Below are positions 18,793-26,849 of a DNA stretch of 64,000 nucleotides, one piece after another. Below the pieces are notes generated by a model that worked only from the letters and a program-made list of their open reading frames with translations, ran no database searches and had not been told where the DNA came from. Both the position numbers and the translations under genes were made by a program. Source of the stretch: Flagellimonas ochracea (GTDB lineage: Bacteria; Bacteroidota; Bacteroidia; Flavobacteriales; Flavobacteriaceae); assembly GCF_009903685.1 (NCBI RefSeq), contig NZ_JAAABI010000006.1, positions 62,001 to 126,000 on the forward strand. The letters are read 5' to 3'. The first letter of the stretch is position 1; every line of letters starts with the position of its first letter.

Positions 18793-19272
18793 CTTAACTT
18801 TGGACTGGACCAGTTCAGATTCGTTTGAAGACGTACAATCGGCGAAGCTGTAGTAGCGGCCATCGGGTGCCAGAATGATATGGTCCAGTACTTGGACATC
18901 AAAGACTTTGGCCCCTTCCTGGATCTTTTCGGTGATCAGGCGATCGGGTCCACTGGCCCGCAACTGTCCCGAGGGGTGGTTATGGGTGAGGATGATCCCG
19001 GTGGAGAGGGTCTTCAGTACAATGGCGAACAGAATCCGCACATCGACCAAGGTTCCCGAGATACCTCCCGTGGAAAGCGGATAGATGCCCTTGACCTTGT
19101 TGGATTGGTTGAGCAGCAGCACCTTGAAGGTCTCGTGGAGGCCTATGGTATCGGTGTCCCAGTTCTTGAACAGCAGTTGGGCCACTTCGTTGGAGTTCTG
19201 AAGGGAAAGCGACTTCAGGGTACTGAGCTTTTCCCGGTAACTGATCAGTATTTCGTTGACTTTATGTTCCAT
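18787..19272 (-). CDS. RadC-like JAB-domain protein with IS-encoded C-terminus
   Basis: A 161-residue protein of the RadC/JAB metalloprotease fold with the JAMM zinc site THNHPSG and a following D (H97, H99, D110). Many mobile elements of Bacteroidota carry such a gene. The natural end should be near YYSFAD; the last 16 residues (about CTSSNESELVQSKVKS) are encoded by the right end of IS copy 1 up to its stop at 18787. The catalytic domain is complete. It sits 55 bp after ssb and is probably co-transcribed with it. Confidence 0.85.
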   Translation of the reverse strand: MEHKVNEILISYREKLSTLKSLSLQNSNEVAQLLFKNWDTDTIGLHETFKVLLLNQSNKVKGIYPLSTGGISGTLVDVRILFAIVLKTLSTGIILTHNHPSGQLRASGPDRLITEKIQEGAKVFDVQVLDHIILAPDGRYYSFADCTSSNESELVQSKVKS

Positions 19273-19327
19273 GTCTTTTTATAAAAGGGAAAGTGGGCGC
19301 CCAGATGTATCGGGGCACCCATTGGTC

Positions 19328-19672
19328 CTATTGGTCGTTATTGCCTCCCAACAACAGGATCTCACTGACTACCACTTCGGTCACATAGCGTTTGTTCCCT
19401 TCCTTGTCCTCATAGGTACGTGAGGTGAGTTTCCCCTCGATGGCGATTTCCCTGCCCTTGGTCACGAACCCTTCGATGATGTCGGCAATCTTGCCCCATC
19501 CGATAAGGGTGTGCCATTCGGTGTCGGTGATGCGCTCCCCTTCCTTGTTCCTGTAATGCTCGTTGGTGGCCAAGCTCAGACGTGCCACCCGTTTGCCACT
19601 GTCCAGATCGGTGATCACAGGGTCCTGTCCCACATTTCCGATCAACTGTACCTTGTTTCTTAATGTACTCAT
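19328..19672 (-). CDS. ssb: single-stranded DNA-binding protein
   Basis: From the ATG complementary to 19670-19672 the protein has 114 residues; the longer frame adds 41 unlikely residues. It is an OB-fold SSB (MSTLRNKVQLIGNVGQDP, RLSLATNEHYRNKEGE, TEWHTLIGWGKIADI, GREIAIEGKLTSRTYEDKEG) with almost no acidic C-terminal tail. This short form is typical of mobile-element SSBs rather than the housekeeping one. Upstream of radC-like in the same orientation. Confidence 0.92.
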   Translation of the reverse strand: MSTLRNKVQLIGNVGQDPVITDLDSGKRVARLSLATNEHYRNKEGERITDTEWHTLIGWGKIADIIEGFVTKGREIAIEGKLTSRTYEDKEGNKRYVTEVVVSEILLLGGNNDQ

Positions 19673-20036
19673 GATAAAAAGTTTTAAAAGGTTAAAAAAT
19701 CCCCCGTTCCATTTGCGCACTTGAACCCAAATTTTAAGGGGCGTTCGTTTGGTTCCCTTCGTGCACAGCAACATAAAAGAAGTCGGTTCTGTCAAGGCTT
19801 TTGCTGGGAAATCGGGAGGGTCCGTAACGTAGTTAAACCCTTGGGTTTTTCAAGGAAATGGATACCCTATTTGCCCGCAAAACAGTGCTTGGCCTTTACA
19901 GGTTCGACAAGGGCCCCTAGGAATTCCCTCCGACCCATTGGCAAGGGAGCGTACGAGAAGTAAAGCGAGTGCAGGCGATGGTGTCCTGATTGGAATTCCT
20001 TGGGCACTGCCCTGTTTTTCGATGCCCCGAAAAACA
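19673..20036. other. non-coding stretch upstream of ssb
   Basis: About 360 bp between ssb and the transposase remnant. It is GC-richer than the neighbouring intergenic DNA. Short frames on both strands look like chance reading. It presumably holds the ssb promoter, but I can mark no convincing box. Confidence 0.4.
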
Positions 20037-21174
20037 TCAGGGGCTTGTTTTATTATGGCCCCCTTGAAATTTGGGGTGACCATGGTACCCATCCGTTGGC
20101 AGGGCATGCGGCATATCCATCGGGCAACGGTACTCGTCCCTTTTCCTGTCGTAGGGAAAACCCTCTATCTCAGGTTTGTACTTTCCGAAGACGGGTATCC
20201 ATCCGGTGACCTTCCTTTGCTCGAGAAAATCGTAGTTGGAGCCGTTGGAATAACCCGCGTCCGCCAGTAAAATCGTCTTTATAAGCTCGCTCTTCCCCAA
20301 ACGGTCCTGCACCCTCAGGCCGATACTCTTCAGGTATTGGCTGTCCCTGCCGTCGGCAAAGTCCGCCTGGATGTGCGAGATGACCCCTTCCGCCGTATCC
20401 ACAGCCATGCTGCAACGGTAGTTGAGCTTTCTGGCCTTGCCCGGTTTTACCGATATGCGGGCATCCGGGTCATGGGGGTTGTAGTGTGTCTTGTTGCTGA
20501 GCAGTCGTGCTCTCTTGTGTGATGCACCAGAGGGGCGTACCGGACTCTCCCGAAGGTTTCGGTGGTGCTTTTCCATGCGCTTCAGCTCGTGTTCGGGTGC
20601 GGTGATATGTGCGAGGGAAACGGTCTTCCCATCCTTTTTCGTGGCTCCCCCGTTTTCTTCCGACACTTTTTTCAAGTGGTCATCCATGGGTGTGGCCGGA
20701 CACCATCCCGCTTTCGACACAAAGTGCAAATACCTTGCTGAAGAGTTTCTCGAAAAGGGATTCCGGGTAAAGTTGCCTTGTCCTGCTGACCGTTGAGTGC
20801 CATGGCAGTTCCTCGTCAAGGTCATAGCCCAAAAAATAGAGCACGTCCATCCGCATGCTACAGTGTTCCAACAGTTTTCGGTCAGAGGTGATGTTCTCTA
20901 GGTATCCCGTGATCAAAAGCTTGAAGAAGACCACGGGGTCAATCGACGGGTTGCCCGTACTGCCATAAAGTTCCTTCGTATACCTGTAAAGAAAACTCAG
21001 ATCAAGTGTCTCGTGGAGCCTTCCGTAAAGGTTGTACTTGGGAACACGGTCCGACAGCCTGAAGCTGAGGAACAGTTTTTCGGTGTAGCTTTTTCTGCCT
21101 TGCATACCATAAGTTACCGATTTCCCGACGCCTATGAAAGTAAGAATTGATGAATATCAGAGTTGTGCAACAGC
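20037..21174 (-). pseudogene. IS1182-like transposase, broken
   Basis: The 5' part (20680-21105, 141 residues, starting MQGRKSYTEKLFLSFRLSD) is the N-terminal half of an IS1182-type DDE transposase (PSIDPVVFFKLLITGYLENI, LPWHSTVSRTRQ). The rest lies in another frame (about 20130-20690: KKDGKTVSLAHITAPEH, HYNPHDPDARISVKPGKARKLNY, ILLADAGYSN, EYRCPM). The join after VSGHTH lacks the usual short linker, so a frameshifting deletion occurred near 20690. The C-terminal catalytic Glu region is missing from about 20110. A possible left terminal repeat (GTTGTGCAACAGCC) lies at about 21162-21175; the other end is gone. Confidence 0.82.
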
Positions 21175-21565
21175 CACGGCCTTTTTATTGGACTCAACAG
21201 AAGAATTAACTCTCTTATTAGAATTTTGCTTACCCCATTTAATAAAATTTGTCTATTTTTAAAATCAATTGATGTTCTTTTAGTTTTTAGGAGTTATAGG
21301 CGACCGATTCGGTTACCATCCAAGGAAGTTGACATATAAATAATTGTTTTTCAAGATAATATAATTAAGGTTTGGGTACCGTCCAGACCGCACTAAAATT
21401 AATGCGTCCAATTTCTTGGGAGCATTTTTTCTTTTTTAAGAGTACCACATGTGTGTACAACCTTCCCTATAATTGCAGTATTTATGCCATTCAAATTGGC
21501 TTTTCAAATCAAAACGAAAGAAATTGAAAAGGAGATATTGGTGCTTGTGGCGGTTAATATGACTT
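21175..21565. other. AT-rich intergenic stretch, no gene found
   Basis: About 390 bp between the IS1182 remnant and the first gene of the sugar/collagen region. No convincing frame on either strand. It probably contains the promoter of the glycosyltransferase gene. Confidence 0.4.
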
Positions 21566-22342
21566 ATGAAAATCAAACCGGAAGAAATACCCGATGCCGT
21601 CAGTCTGGAAAAAGGTAAAATCACGCAAATTGTGCATCAAACCTGGAAGACCTCCGTTGTTCCCGACAATTATAAGGGATGGGTCGATTCTTGGGAAAAA
21701 CACAACCCCCATTTTCACCATGTTCTCTGGGAAGATAAGGTCATTATTGAGTTTATAAATACCGAATATCCCGAGTACCTAGATTTGCTGGGCAGGTTAA
21801 GACGTCCTGTTGAGCTGGCCGACTTTTTCAGATATCTGGTGGTATATCATTTCGGCGGAATCTATGCAGATCTTGATACCGAATGTCTGCAACCCATAGA
21901 TCCGATTCTTGAAACGAATGATGATTTTTTCTGCTGTGTTGAGAAATGTTGCCCAGACGAGCAAACCATGAAAGCACTAAGATTGGTAAGGCCCTTGCAA
22001 CTATGTCAATGGTTTTTCGGAGGCGTAAAAGGGTGCGTGCTTTTAAAGTCACTATGTGATAGAATTAGCACAAATTATCCACCCAATCGGGTTGCCTCAT
22101 GGGGGCTTGAAGAGACTTTGCAACACACAGGTCCTGGCGTGTTCACTGATATGGTCTTAAAAGCCAAGGAAGAAAAACAAAACGTAACGGTATATCCCCA
22201 GTACTTCTTCGCCAATGGGTCGTGCGGTACCACGGGTTTTGAAGATGACTACCCCTCTTTGGTAGCGTCCATTCCCCAAAGTATCCACAAGCAGCATCTT
22301 GTGTTCATCCATCACCACTTTAGTGGTAGTTGGAAGACCTGA
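21566..22342 (+). CDS. glycosyltransferase with DXD sugar-binding motif (Gly_transf_sug)
   Basis: A 258-residue enzyme of the OCH1/capsular-type fold. It has IPKIIHQTWK-like TQIVHQTWKTS near residue 20, the conserved RPVELADFFRYLVVYHFGGIYADLDTEC block with the DXD metal/sugar-nucleotide site DLD at 102-104, and a closing HHHFSGSW motif. Such enzymes transfer a hexose from a nucleotide sugar in surface polysaccharide or glycoprotein assembly. No signal peptide, so cytoplasmic. It is followed by the GH76-like gene after 144 bp. Confidence 0.88.
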   Translation: MKIKPEEIPDAVSLEKGKITQIVHQTWKTSVVPDNYKGWVDSWEKHNPHFHHVLWEDKVIIEFINTEYPEYLDLLGRLRRPVELADFFRYLVVYHFGGIYADLDTECLQPIDPILETNDDFFCCVEKCCPDEQTMKALRLVRPLQLCQWFFGGVKGCVLLKSLCDRISTNYPPNRVASWGLEETLQHTGPGVFTDMVLKAKEEKQNVTVYPQYFFANGSCGTTGFEDDYPSLVASIPQSIHKQHLVFIHHHFSGSWKT

Positions 22343-22486
22343 CAAGACCACAACGATCAAGCCATACAACCATATTGGAATCAATCGAACTTGGATGCAT
22401 ACCTACTTGTAAAACAATTCCTTTTGAGTTGTAAGAATCTTCTAAAATAGGTATATTAAGTGTCTACTAAACAGAACGTTCTTGCC

Positions 22487-23611
22487 ATGTCAACCAATAA
22501 CAATCCCTATTACAAATATTCCAAGACCGCACTAAATATTCTCACCTCAAATTGGTTTACTCCAGACACTCCGGGGAATTGGGTGCCCAACGATTATTGG
22601 CGTACCCCGACCATCTGCCTTATCTTGATTGAGGCCATGCAGCTGTATGACACTAATGACTACCTGAATACCCTTGTCAATGCCTATAATGCCGGCAACC
22701 CTGATACTACCGACTGTGCGTATTATGACGATCTCAGTGTATGGGGAAGAATGTACACCAAGGGCTATAGGTTGCTGAACGCCCAGGGGAAAGTACAAGA
22801 TGCCGCCAATTTTCTGAACGAGGCTAAAACGGTGAGCAATCAATTGAAAAGCGCTGCCGATTCGGTCTGCGGTGGGGGAATTTGGTGGAAACGGGATACC
22901 GGCGACCCCAATAATTTCAAGGCCGCGAATTCCACTATTGGATGGGCAGAAACCGCCATCGACCTATATAACATCACACAAGATGCGAGCTATTTGAACG
23001 ATGCCAAAACCGCAATGGACTGGGTAATGGCCAAGGGATTGATTGCTTCAAATGGTGCTGTTTGGGGCGGCATGGGGCATCAAACAGATTGTAGTATCGC
23101 CAATGACAATCCCCCGGTAATTGCCCTACAGGGCAATCCATTGGCCCCTTTATGGGCGCTGTATGCCGCAACCAAAAATCAATCATATCTAACGGCTGCC
23201 CAAAACTGTGTAGCCTGGGCGATGGCCAACAAGACCTTTTCAGGAACACAGATATTTCAGACCAAAGAAGATGTTGAATGGAAAAACCAGTCCCTCAACT
23301 GGCAGGAAGGAAACTCGGGCCCATGCCTGTTCAAAGGAATATTTTCGCGATACTTGGCCGAACTTGCGATCAATATGTTCAAATCTGGCGATGCTGATTT
23401 GGTCATACGGGCAAAAAAATATGACACCATGCTTAAGGCCAATGCAGATATGGTGGTGAAAAACTACCCTTCCTACATTTTTAGTATGGATTGGAATAGC
23501 CCGAACCCTGGGTACACGCCAACACCCAATGACCAATTGAATGCTTCCCTGCAGTACAGTGGGGTTTCGGTATTGCTGTCAGCCGCGAAAACGGCCAGCA
23601 TAATTTCATAA
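22487..23611 (+). CDS. GH76-like (alpha-1,6-mannanase family) protein
   Basis: I choose the ATG at 22487 (MSTNNNPYYKYSK, 374 residues); a GTG at 22460 is also possible. The protein has an (alpha/alpha)6 barrel pattern with the GH76 catalytic Asp pair in CAYYDDLSVWGRMY (D81, D82) and the family landmarks GGGIWWKRDTGD, NSTIGWAETAIDLYN and FKGIFSRYLAELA. GH76 enzymes cleave alpha-1,6-mannan or transglycosylate mannan-like chains. No signal peptide is visible, unusual for a secreted mannanase. The enzyme could act in the cytoplasm, be exported another way, or be a derived non-catalytic member. Confidence 0.82.
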   Translation: MSTNNNPYYKYSKTALNILTSNWFTPDTPGNWVPNDYWRTPTICLILIEAMQLYDTNDYLNTLVNAYNAGNPDTTDCAYYDDLSVWGRMYTKGYRLLNAQGKVQDAANFLNEAKTVSNQLKSAADSVCGGGIWWKRDTGDPNNFKAANSTIGWAETAIDLYNITQDASYLNDAKTAMDWVMAKGLIASNGAVWGGMGHQTDCSIANDNPPVIALQGNPLAPLWALYAATKNQSYLTAAQNCVAWAMANKTFSGTQIFQTKEDVEWKNQSLNWQEGNSGPCLFKGIFSRYLAELAINMFKSGDADLVIRAKKYDTMLKANADMVVKNYPSYIFSMDWNSPNPGYTPTPNDQLNASLQYSGVSVLLSAAKTASIIS

Positions 23612-23623
23612 CTATCCATCAAA

Positions 23624-24766
23624 TCAGATCGCAGATTCACTAGACAGTATTTCCAAAAATCTATTTGCCGCGTTCTTCCATGAATATTTTTCTAAAAATA
23701 AGCTCCGTGGTGATGTGATTTTCTTGCTGGTCCCATCCAGTATGGCCCTAACAATGGATTTAGCCGCTTCCGCATCCGGCTCCCACCAGTGGGCGTCCTC
23801 AAATAGTGAAAGGTCTTCAATGCCAAGTTGTCCATCAAATTCAACTGGCACCTTTCTACTTGGTATAAGATGAGCAATTTCGTCATTTAGGTAGGTAGTG
23901 TAGGCAGTATGATGTGGTGCAATCAAGGTTAGACCTGCAGCACCGGCCTCCATCATGGGCATATCCCAACCTTCGCCATGTGACATGCTAATATAGTGGT
24001 TGGTCGTTCTGTACAAGCGTACCATAGACTCGGATGACAGAATTTCTTGAATGAAATGTATCGGAGCGTAGTGACCCCTTTCTATACCCAAAGAATTTTG
24101 CATATACTCCAAATCAGCTTTGAATGTTTCATAATAGCCCTCTTGCAGCCCACCAATCTTCAGAATCAAGATAGCATCATCTTCTGCTGTGGTAGCCTCC
24201 ATCCAAACCCTAATAAGTTTTAACAGATTCTTTCTGGGACGCAATTCAGAAATGTTCAAAAAGCGAAATGAATAATCAGAAAGTGGCCTTCCTTCGGTAT
24301 CACCGATATTTAACGGAGGCCAATTCTGGACAAACAGTTCTGAATCCACACCCAAAGGGCATAATCGTATCCTATTTTTTGGAAATCCCCTGAACTCCCA
24401 AGAGGCCCTTGAAGATTGCGTGGGCACTATCAACAAGTCAGACTTGAGGCTGGGCTCCAACCACATTGCAGGTATGCGATCGGCCTCGAACATGGTAAAC
24501 AACACATGCCTGCCCTCCTTTTGAATCTCAAATTGATGTGGCATGCAGAAATACAGGTATACATCACACCCTACGTCATCGTTTAGGGAGTCAATCCAGT
24601 TCGGCTGCAGTGCATCCGGCAACTGCTTCTCACTCCAAGTTGCGACATCTTTGAGATGAATATCGATGCCCAACTTCAAAAATTCGCCCACAAAAGATCT
24701 CACATGATGGTCATAGCCCGATACGCCTTTATGTGGTCCGACGATATGTAAAGCAGTAATTTGCAC
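23624..24766 (-). CDS. GT4-type glycosyltransferase
   Basis: A 380-residue enzyme with a GT-B fold: an N-terminal lobe starting MQITALHIVGPHKGVSGYDHH, a linker around RFLNISELRPRKNLLKLI, and a C-terminal lobe with the E-x7-E-like donor site MSHGEGWDMPMMEAGAAG. Similar enzymes retain the anomeric configuration and build cell-surface glycans or glycosylate proteins. It faces away from the following operon, and the 125-bp gap to 24892 should carry divergent promoters. Confidence 0.85.
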   Translation of the reverse strand: MQITALHIVGPHKGVSGYDHHVRSFVGEFLKLGIDIHLKDVATWSEKQLPDALQPNWIDSLNDDVGCDVYLYFCMPHQFEIQKEGRHVLFTMFEADRIPAMWLEPSLKSDLLIVPTQSSRASWEFRGFPKNRIRLCPLGVDSELFVQNWPPLNIGDTEGRPLSDYSFRFLNISELRPRKNLLKLIRVWMEATTAEDDAILILKIGGLQEGYYETFKADLEYMQNSLGIERGHYAPIHFIQEILSSESMVRLYRTTNHYISMSHGEGWDMPMMEAGAAGLTLIAPHHTAYTTYLNDEIAHLIPSRKVPVEFDGQLGIEDLSLFEDAHWWEPDAEAAKSIVRAILDGTSKKITSPRSLFLEKYSWKNAANRFLEILSSESAI

Positions 24767-24891
24767 TGAATAGTCCTTTTATTATCCTAACAATAGGATT
24801 ATTATTTTAGTAAGATCGATCCTCAAATTTAGCAGGTAATTTCTTATAATTCAGAAATTTATTGTACCTTATCGCCTAGCCATTTTCGTAC

Positions 24892-25971
24892 ATGCGACCC
24901 GTAACCAAAATTACTCCTCCCCCTCATTATCAAGTGCCCGCTACCCAAAAATTTGCCGCGCTTAAAGGTGGGGTGATCAATCCTGTGAACTACGTGTTTC
25001 AGGTGCACAATAACACACCTATACAGACCACCGCCATTTTGGAGAAAATGCAATCATATTCACAGAACCCACCTGCAAAAAAAACCGTTGATGCTGAAGC
25101 GTTCCGGCTAATGAAAGTCCGAATGTATGGCATTTACGGCTCGTCTCGCAGAGATCTAATCGACAATTTCGGACAATATTGTAATTTCTGCGGATTACCA
25201 GTATATGATTCATCTCTAGCCGTTGAACATACCCTTCCAAAAGATCAGTTTCCCATAGTATGTGTAGACTATAACAATTTTTTGTTGGTTTGCCCGGTAT
25301 GCAACAGCAAAAAGGGGTCCAGACCAACCTATGCAGATGGGGTGGCGTGGTCGGGCGTACCCCATCCGACCCTAGCTCAGGTGCGAGATGCCGCTTTTGC
25401 TAACTTCATGTGGGCCACACTTAAAGAGGCCTATCGCGGTTTTTATCCCACATTTCTGGTAAAACCCGTAGGCCAGGGAAATTGGACAGCCCTTCCACCA
25501 AACTATGCGTTTTATCTTCAAAATTCATTTATCGAAACGAGTGGGCAGGAAGTCATTGCCAGCATTTTTGATGGCAATCAACTTCAGCGGGTGGCGGTTA
25601 TGGCCTTTGTCAATCCAAACAACAATGTATCTGACAACATGCTCAAACTAATTGGTCAAAACGACTTTAATCCAAACGCACCGGAACTGAGCGATCGAAG
25701 AATACTAAACCTGACCAAAACCTGGTTGGCTGTACTTGAGGCCCTCAAAGGTTTTGAAATTGCCGTCGGTACAGGAAACCAGACCATTATCGATACTTTT
25801 TTCAACCAATTAAAGAGTATGGCTTCTGCCAAAGGTTTCTACTATATGTGGATATTCATCCTTCAATATTTCACTGCCAACACCAATATGAAAACCTTGG
25901 TGACGGAATTCGTCCAAAAAACCGCGAACAACACCTATTTCCCCGGAACGAATACAGCTGAAATCCCATAA
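24892..25971 (+). CDS. HNH-type protein 1, first gene of the collagen operon
   Basis: A 359-residue protein with a complete HNH/zinc pattern: C97-x2-C100, E112-H113 (LAVEHTLPKDQF), N129 and C134-x2-C137-NSKKG. This is the beta-beta-alpha-metal fold of HNH nucleases. A 200-residue C-terminal helical region ends in a motif shared with the next gene (SAKGFYYMW..., FVQ..., FPGTNTAEIP). No signal peptide. It begins a run of six genes with gaps of 17 bp or less. HNH folds usually cut DNA; a role in processing the neighbouring proteins would be new and is inference. Confidence 0.72.
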   Translation: MRPVTKITPPPHYQVPATQKFAALKGGVINPVNYVFQVHNNTPIQTTAILEKMQSYSQNPPAKKTVDAEAFRLMKVRMYGIYGSSRRDLIDNFGQYCNFCGLPVYDSSLAVEHTLPKDQFPIVCVDYNNFLLVCPVCNSKKGSRPTYADGVAWSGVPHPTLAQVRDAAFANFMWATLKEAYRGFYPTFLVKPVGQGNWTALPPNYAFYLQNSFIETSGQEVIASIFDGNQLQRVAVMAFVNPNNNVSDNMLKLIGQNDFNPNAPELSDRRILNLTKTWLAVLEALKGFEIAVGTGNQTIIDTFFNQLKSMASAKGFYYMWIFILQYFTANTNMKTLVTEFVQKTANNTYFPGTNTAEIP

Positions 25972-25982
25972 AAACCACATCC

Positions 25983-26837
25983 ATGCGACCACTAAAGAGA
26001 AAAGAGTTCGGCAAAAATGAAAAGGATACTTCCCAAAACAGTGCTGGTCCGAACCTAAGGTGGCGATTGTTGGAAACGTTCGGAGAATATTGCTCTTATT
26101 GTGAAATGCCTATCGGCCAACTTGAAATTGAACATCACAAATTGCATAGAAAATGGCGTAAAACGCTGGAAAGAAAAGATTGGAAACACTTATTACTTAT
26201 CTGCAATGATTGCAGACGCCATCTTAACCGGGCCAAATTGAATGCAACAGACCTATCCAAATATCTATGGCCAGACACCGATTTGACATTTAGCCTCCAC
26301 CCCGACCACACACCTTTCTTGTATGAGAAAATCCTAATAGAATACAAAATAACCGACGGTAGCAAGGCACTTAGTACTGAAGAGAAATACTTTGTGGCTA
26401 TAAGGGCCAATCCTAAATTGAAACCATCGATTTATAAGAAAGCCCAAAAGACGATCGATCTCTTTGAACTGAACACCCCCCATTTTTCACATAGCAATCA
26501 TACAGTCTCAATCCCCCTAAAGGACCATATGCAATTGGTGGATCATCGGGCTCAACAGCGATTGAATGCCTGGCATGAGGCCGAGACCGCTGTGGACCGT
26601 TGGAAGACCATATCCTCAAAAAACCAAATTTTAAAGCAACATACACAGATTCGGGACCACTTCAGAAATCTAATCACCATGACCGCTCAAGCAAAAGGGA
26701 ACTGGTCTGTTTGGATGACCGTTTTCTGGAGAGAATTTAAAGACAGGGAACTTATCAGTGACCTGTTTGTACAAAGGAAAGGGAAAGACCATTTTCATTT
26801 TCCAGGAACGCATAAAGCCATACTTAAATACGAGTGA
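25983..26837 (+). CDS. HNH-type protein 2, paralogue of the preceding gene
   Basis: A 284-residue protein with FGEYCSYCEMP (C37, C40), IEHHKLHRKW (E50, H51, H52) and LLICNDCRRHLN (C74, C77). The zinc cysteines and the catalytic His are kept, but the Asn position and the Lys of a classical HNH CN-x-K end are different, so activity is uncertain. The start FGxYCxxC and the C-terminal end (TAQAKGNWSVW, LFVQRKG, FPGTHKAIL) match the upstream gene, so the two arose by duplication. Gap 11 bp from the previous gene, 12 bp to the giant gene. Confidence 0.7.
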   Translation: MRPLKRKEFGKNEKDTSQNSAGPNLRWRLLETFGEYCSYCEMPIGQLEIEHHKLHRKWRKTLERKDWKHLLLICNDCRRHLNRAKLNATDLSKYLWPDTDLTFSLHPDHTPFLYEKILIEYKITDGSKALSTEEKYFVAIRANPKLKPSIYKKAQKTIDLFELNTPHFSHSNHTVSIPLKDHMQLVDHRAQQRLNAWHEAETAVDRWKTISSKNQILKQHTQIRDHFRNLITMTAQAKGNWSVWMTVFWREFKDRELISDLFVQRKGKDHFHFPGTHKAILKYE

Positions 26838-26849
26838 CAACAACTCATC

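Larger units (their letters stand above)
17341..18837 (+). mobile_element. IS3-like insertion sequence, copy 1 (1497 bp)
   Basis: The ends were set by comparing this copy with the inverted copy at 48763-50259: identity stops at the same points and both are 1497 bp. Terminal inverted repeats of about 47 bp are imperfect and start TGTA (left TGTAAATCTTCAA, right TGTACGTCTTCAA); both contain AAAGTTAAGT near the inner end. The element carries orfA and orfB. Three bases left (GAT) and right (ATC) do not match, so no target duplication is visible. This suggests recombination between copies or loss of a flank. The two flanks are different genes. Confidence 0.88.
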
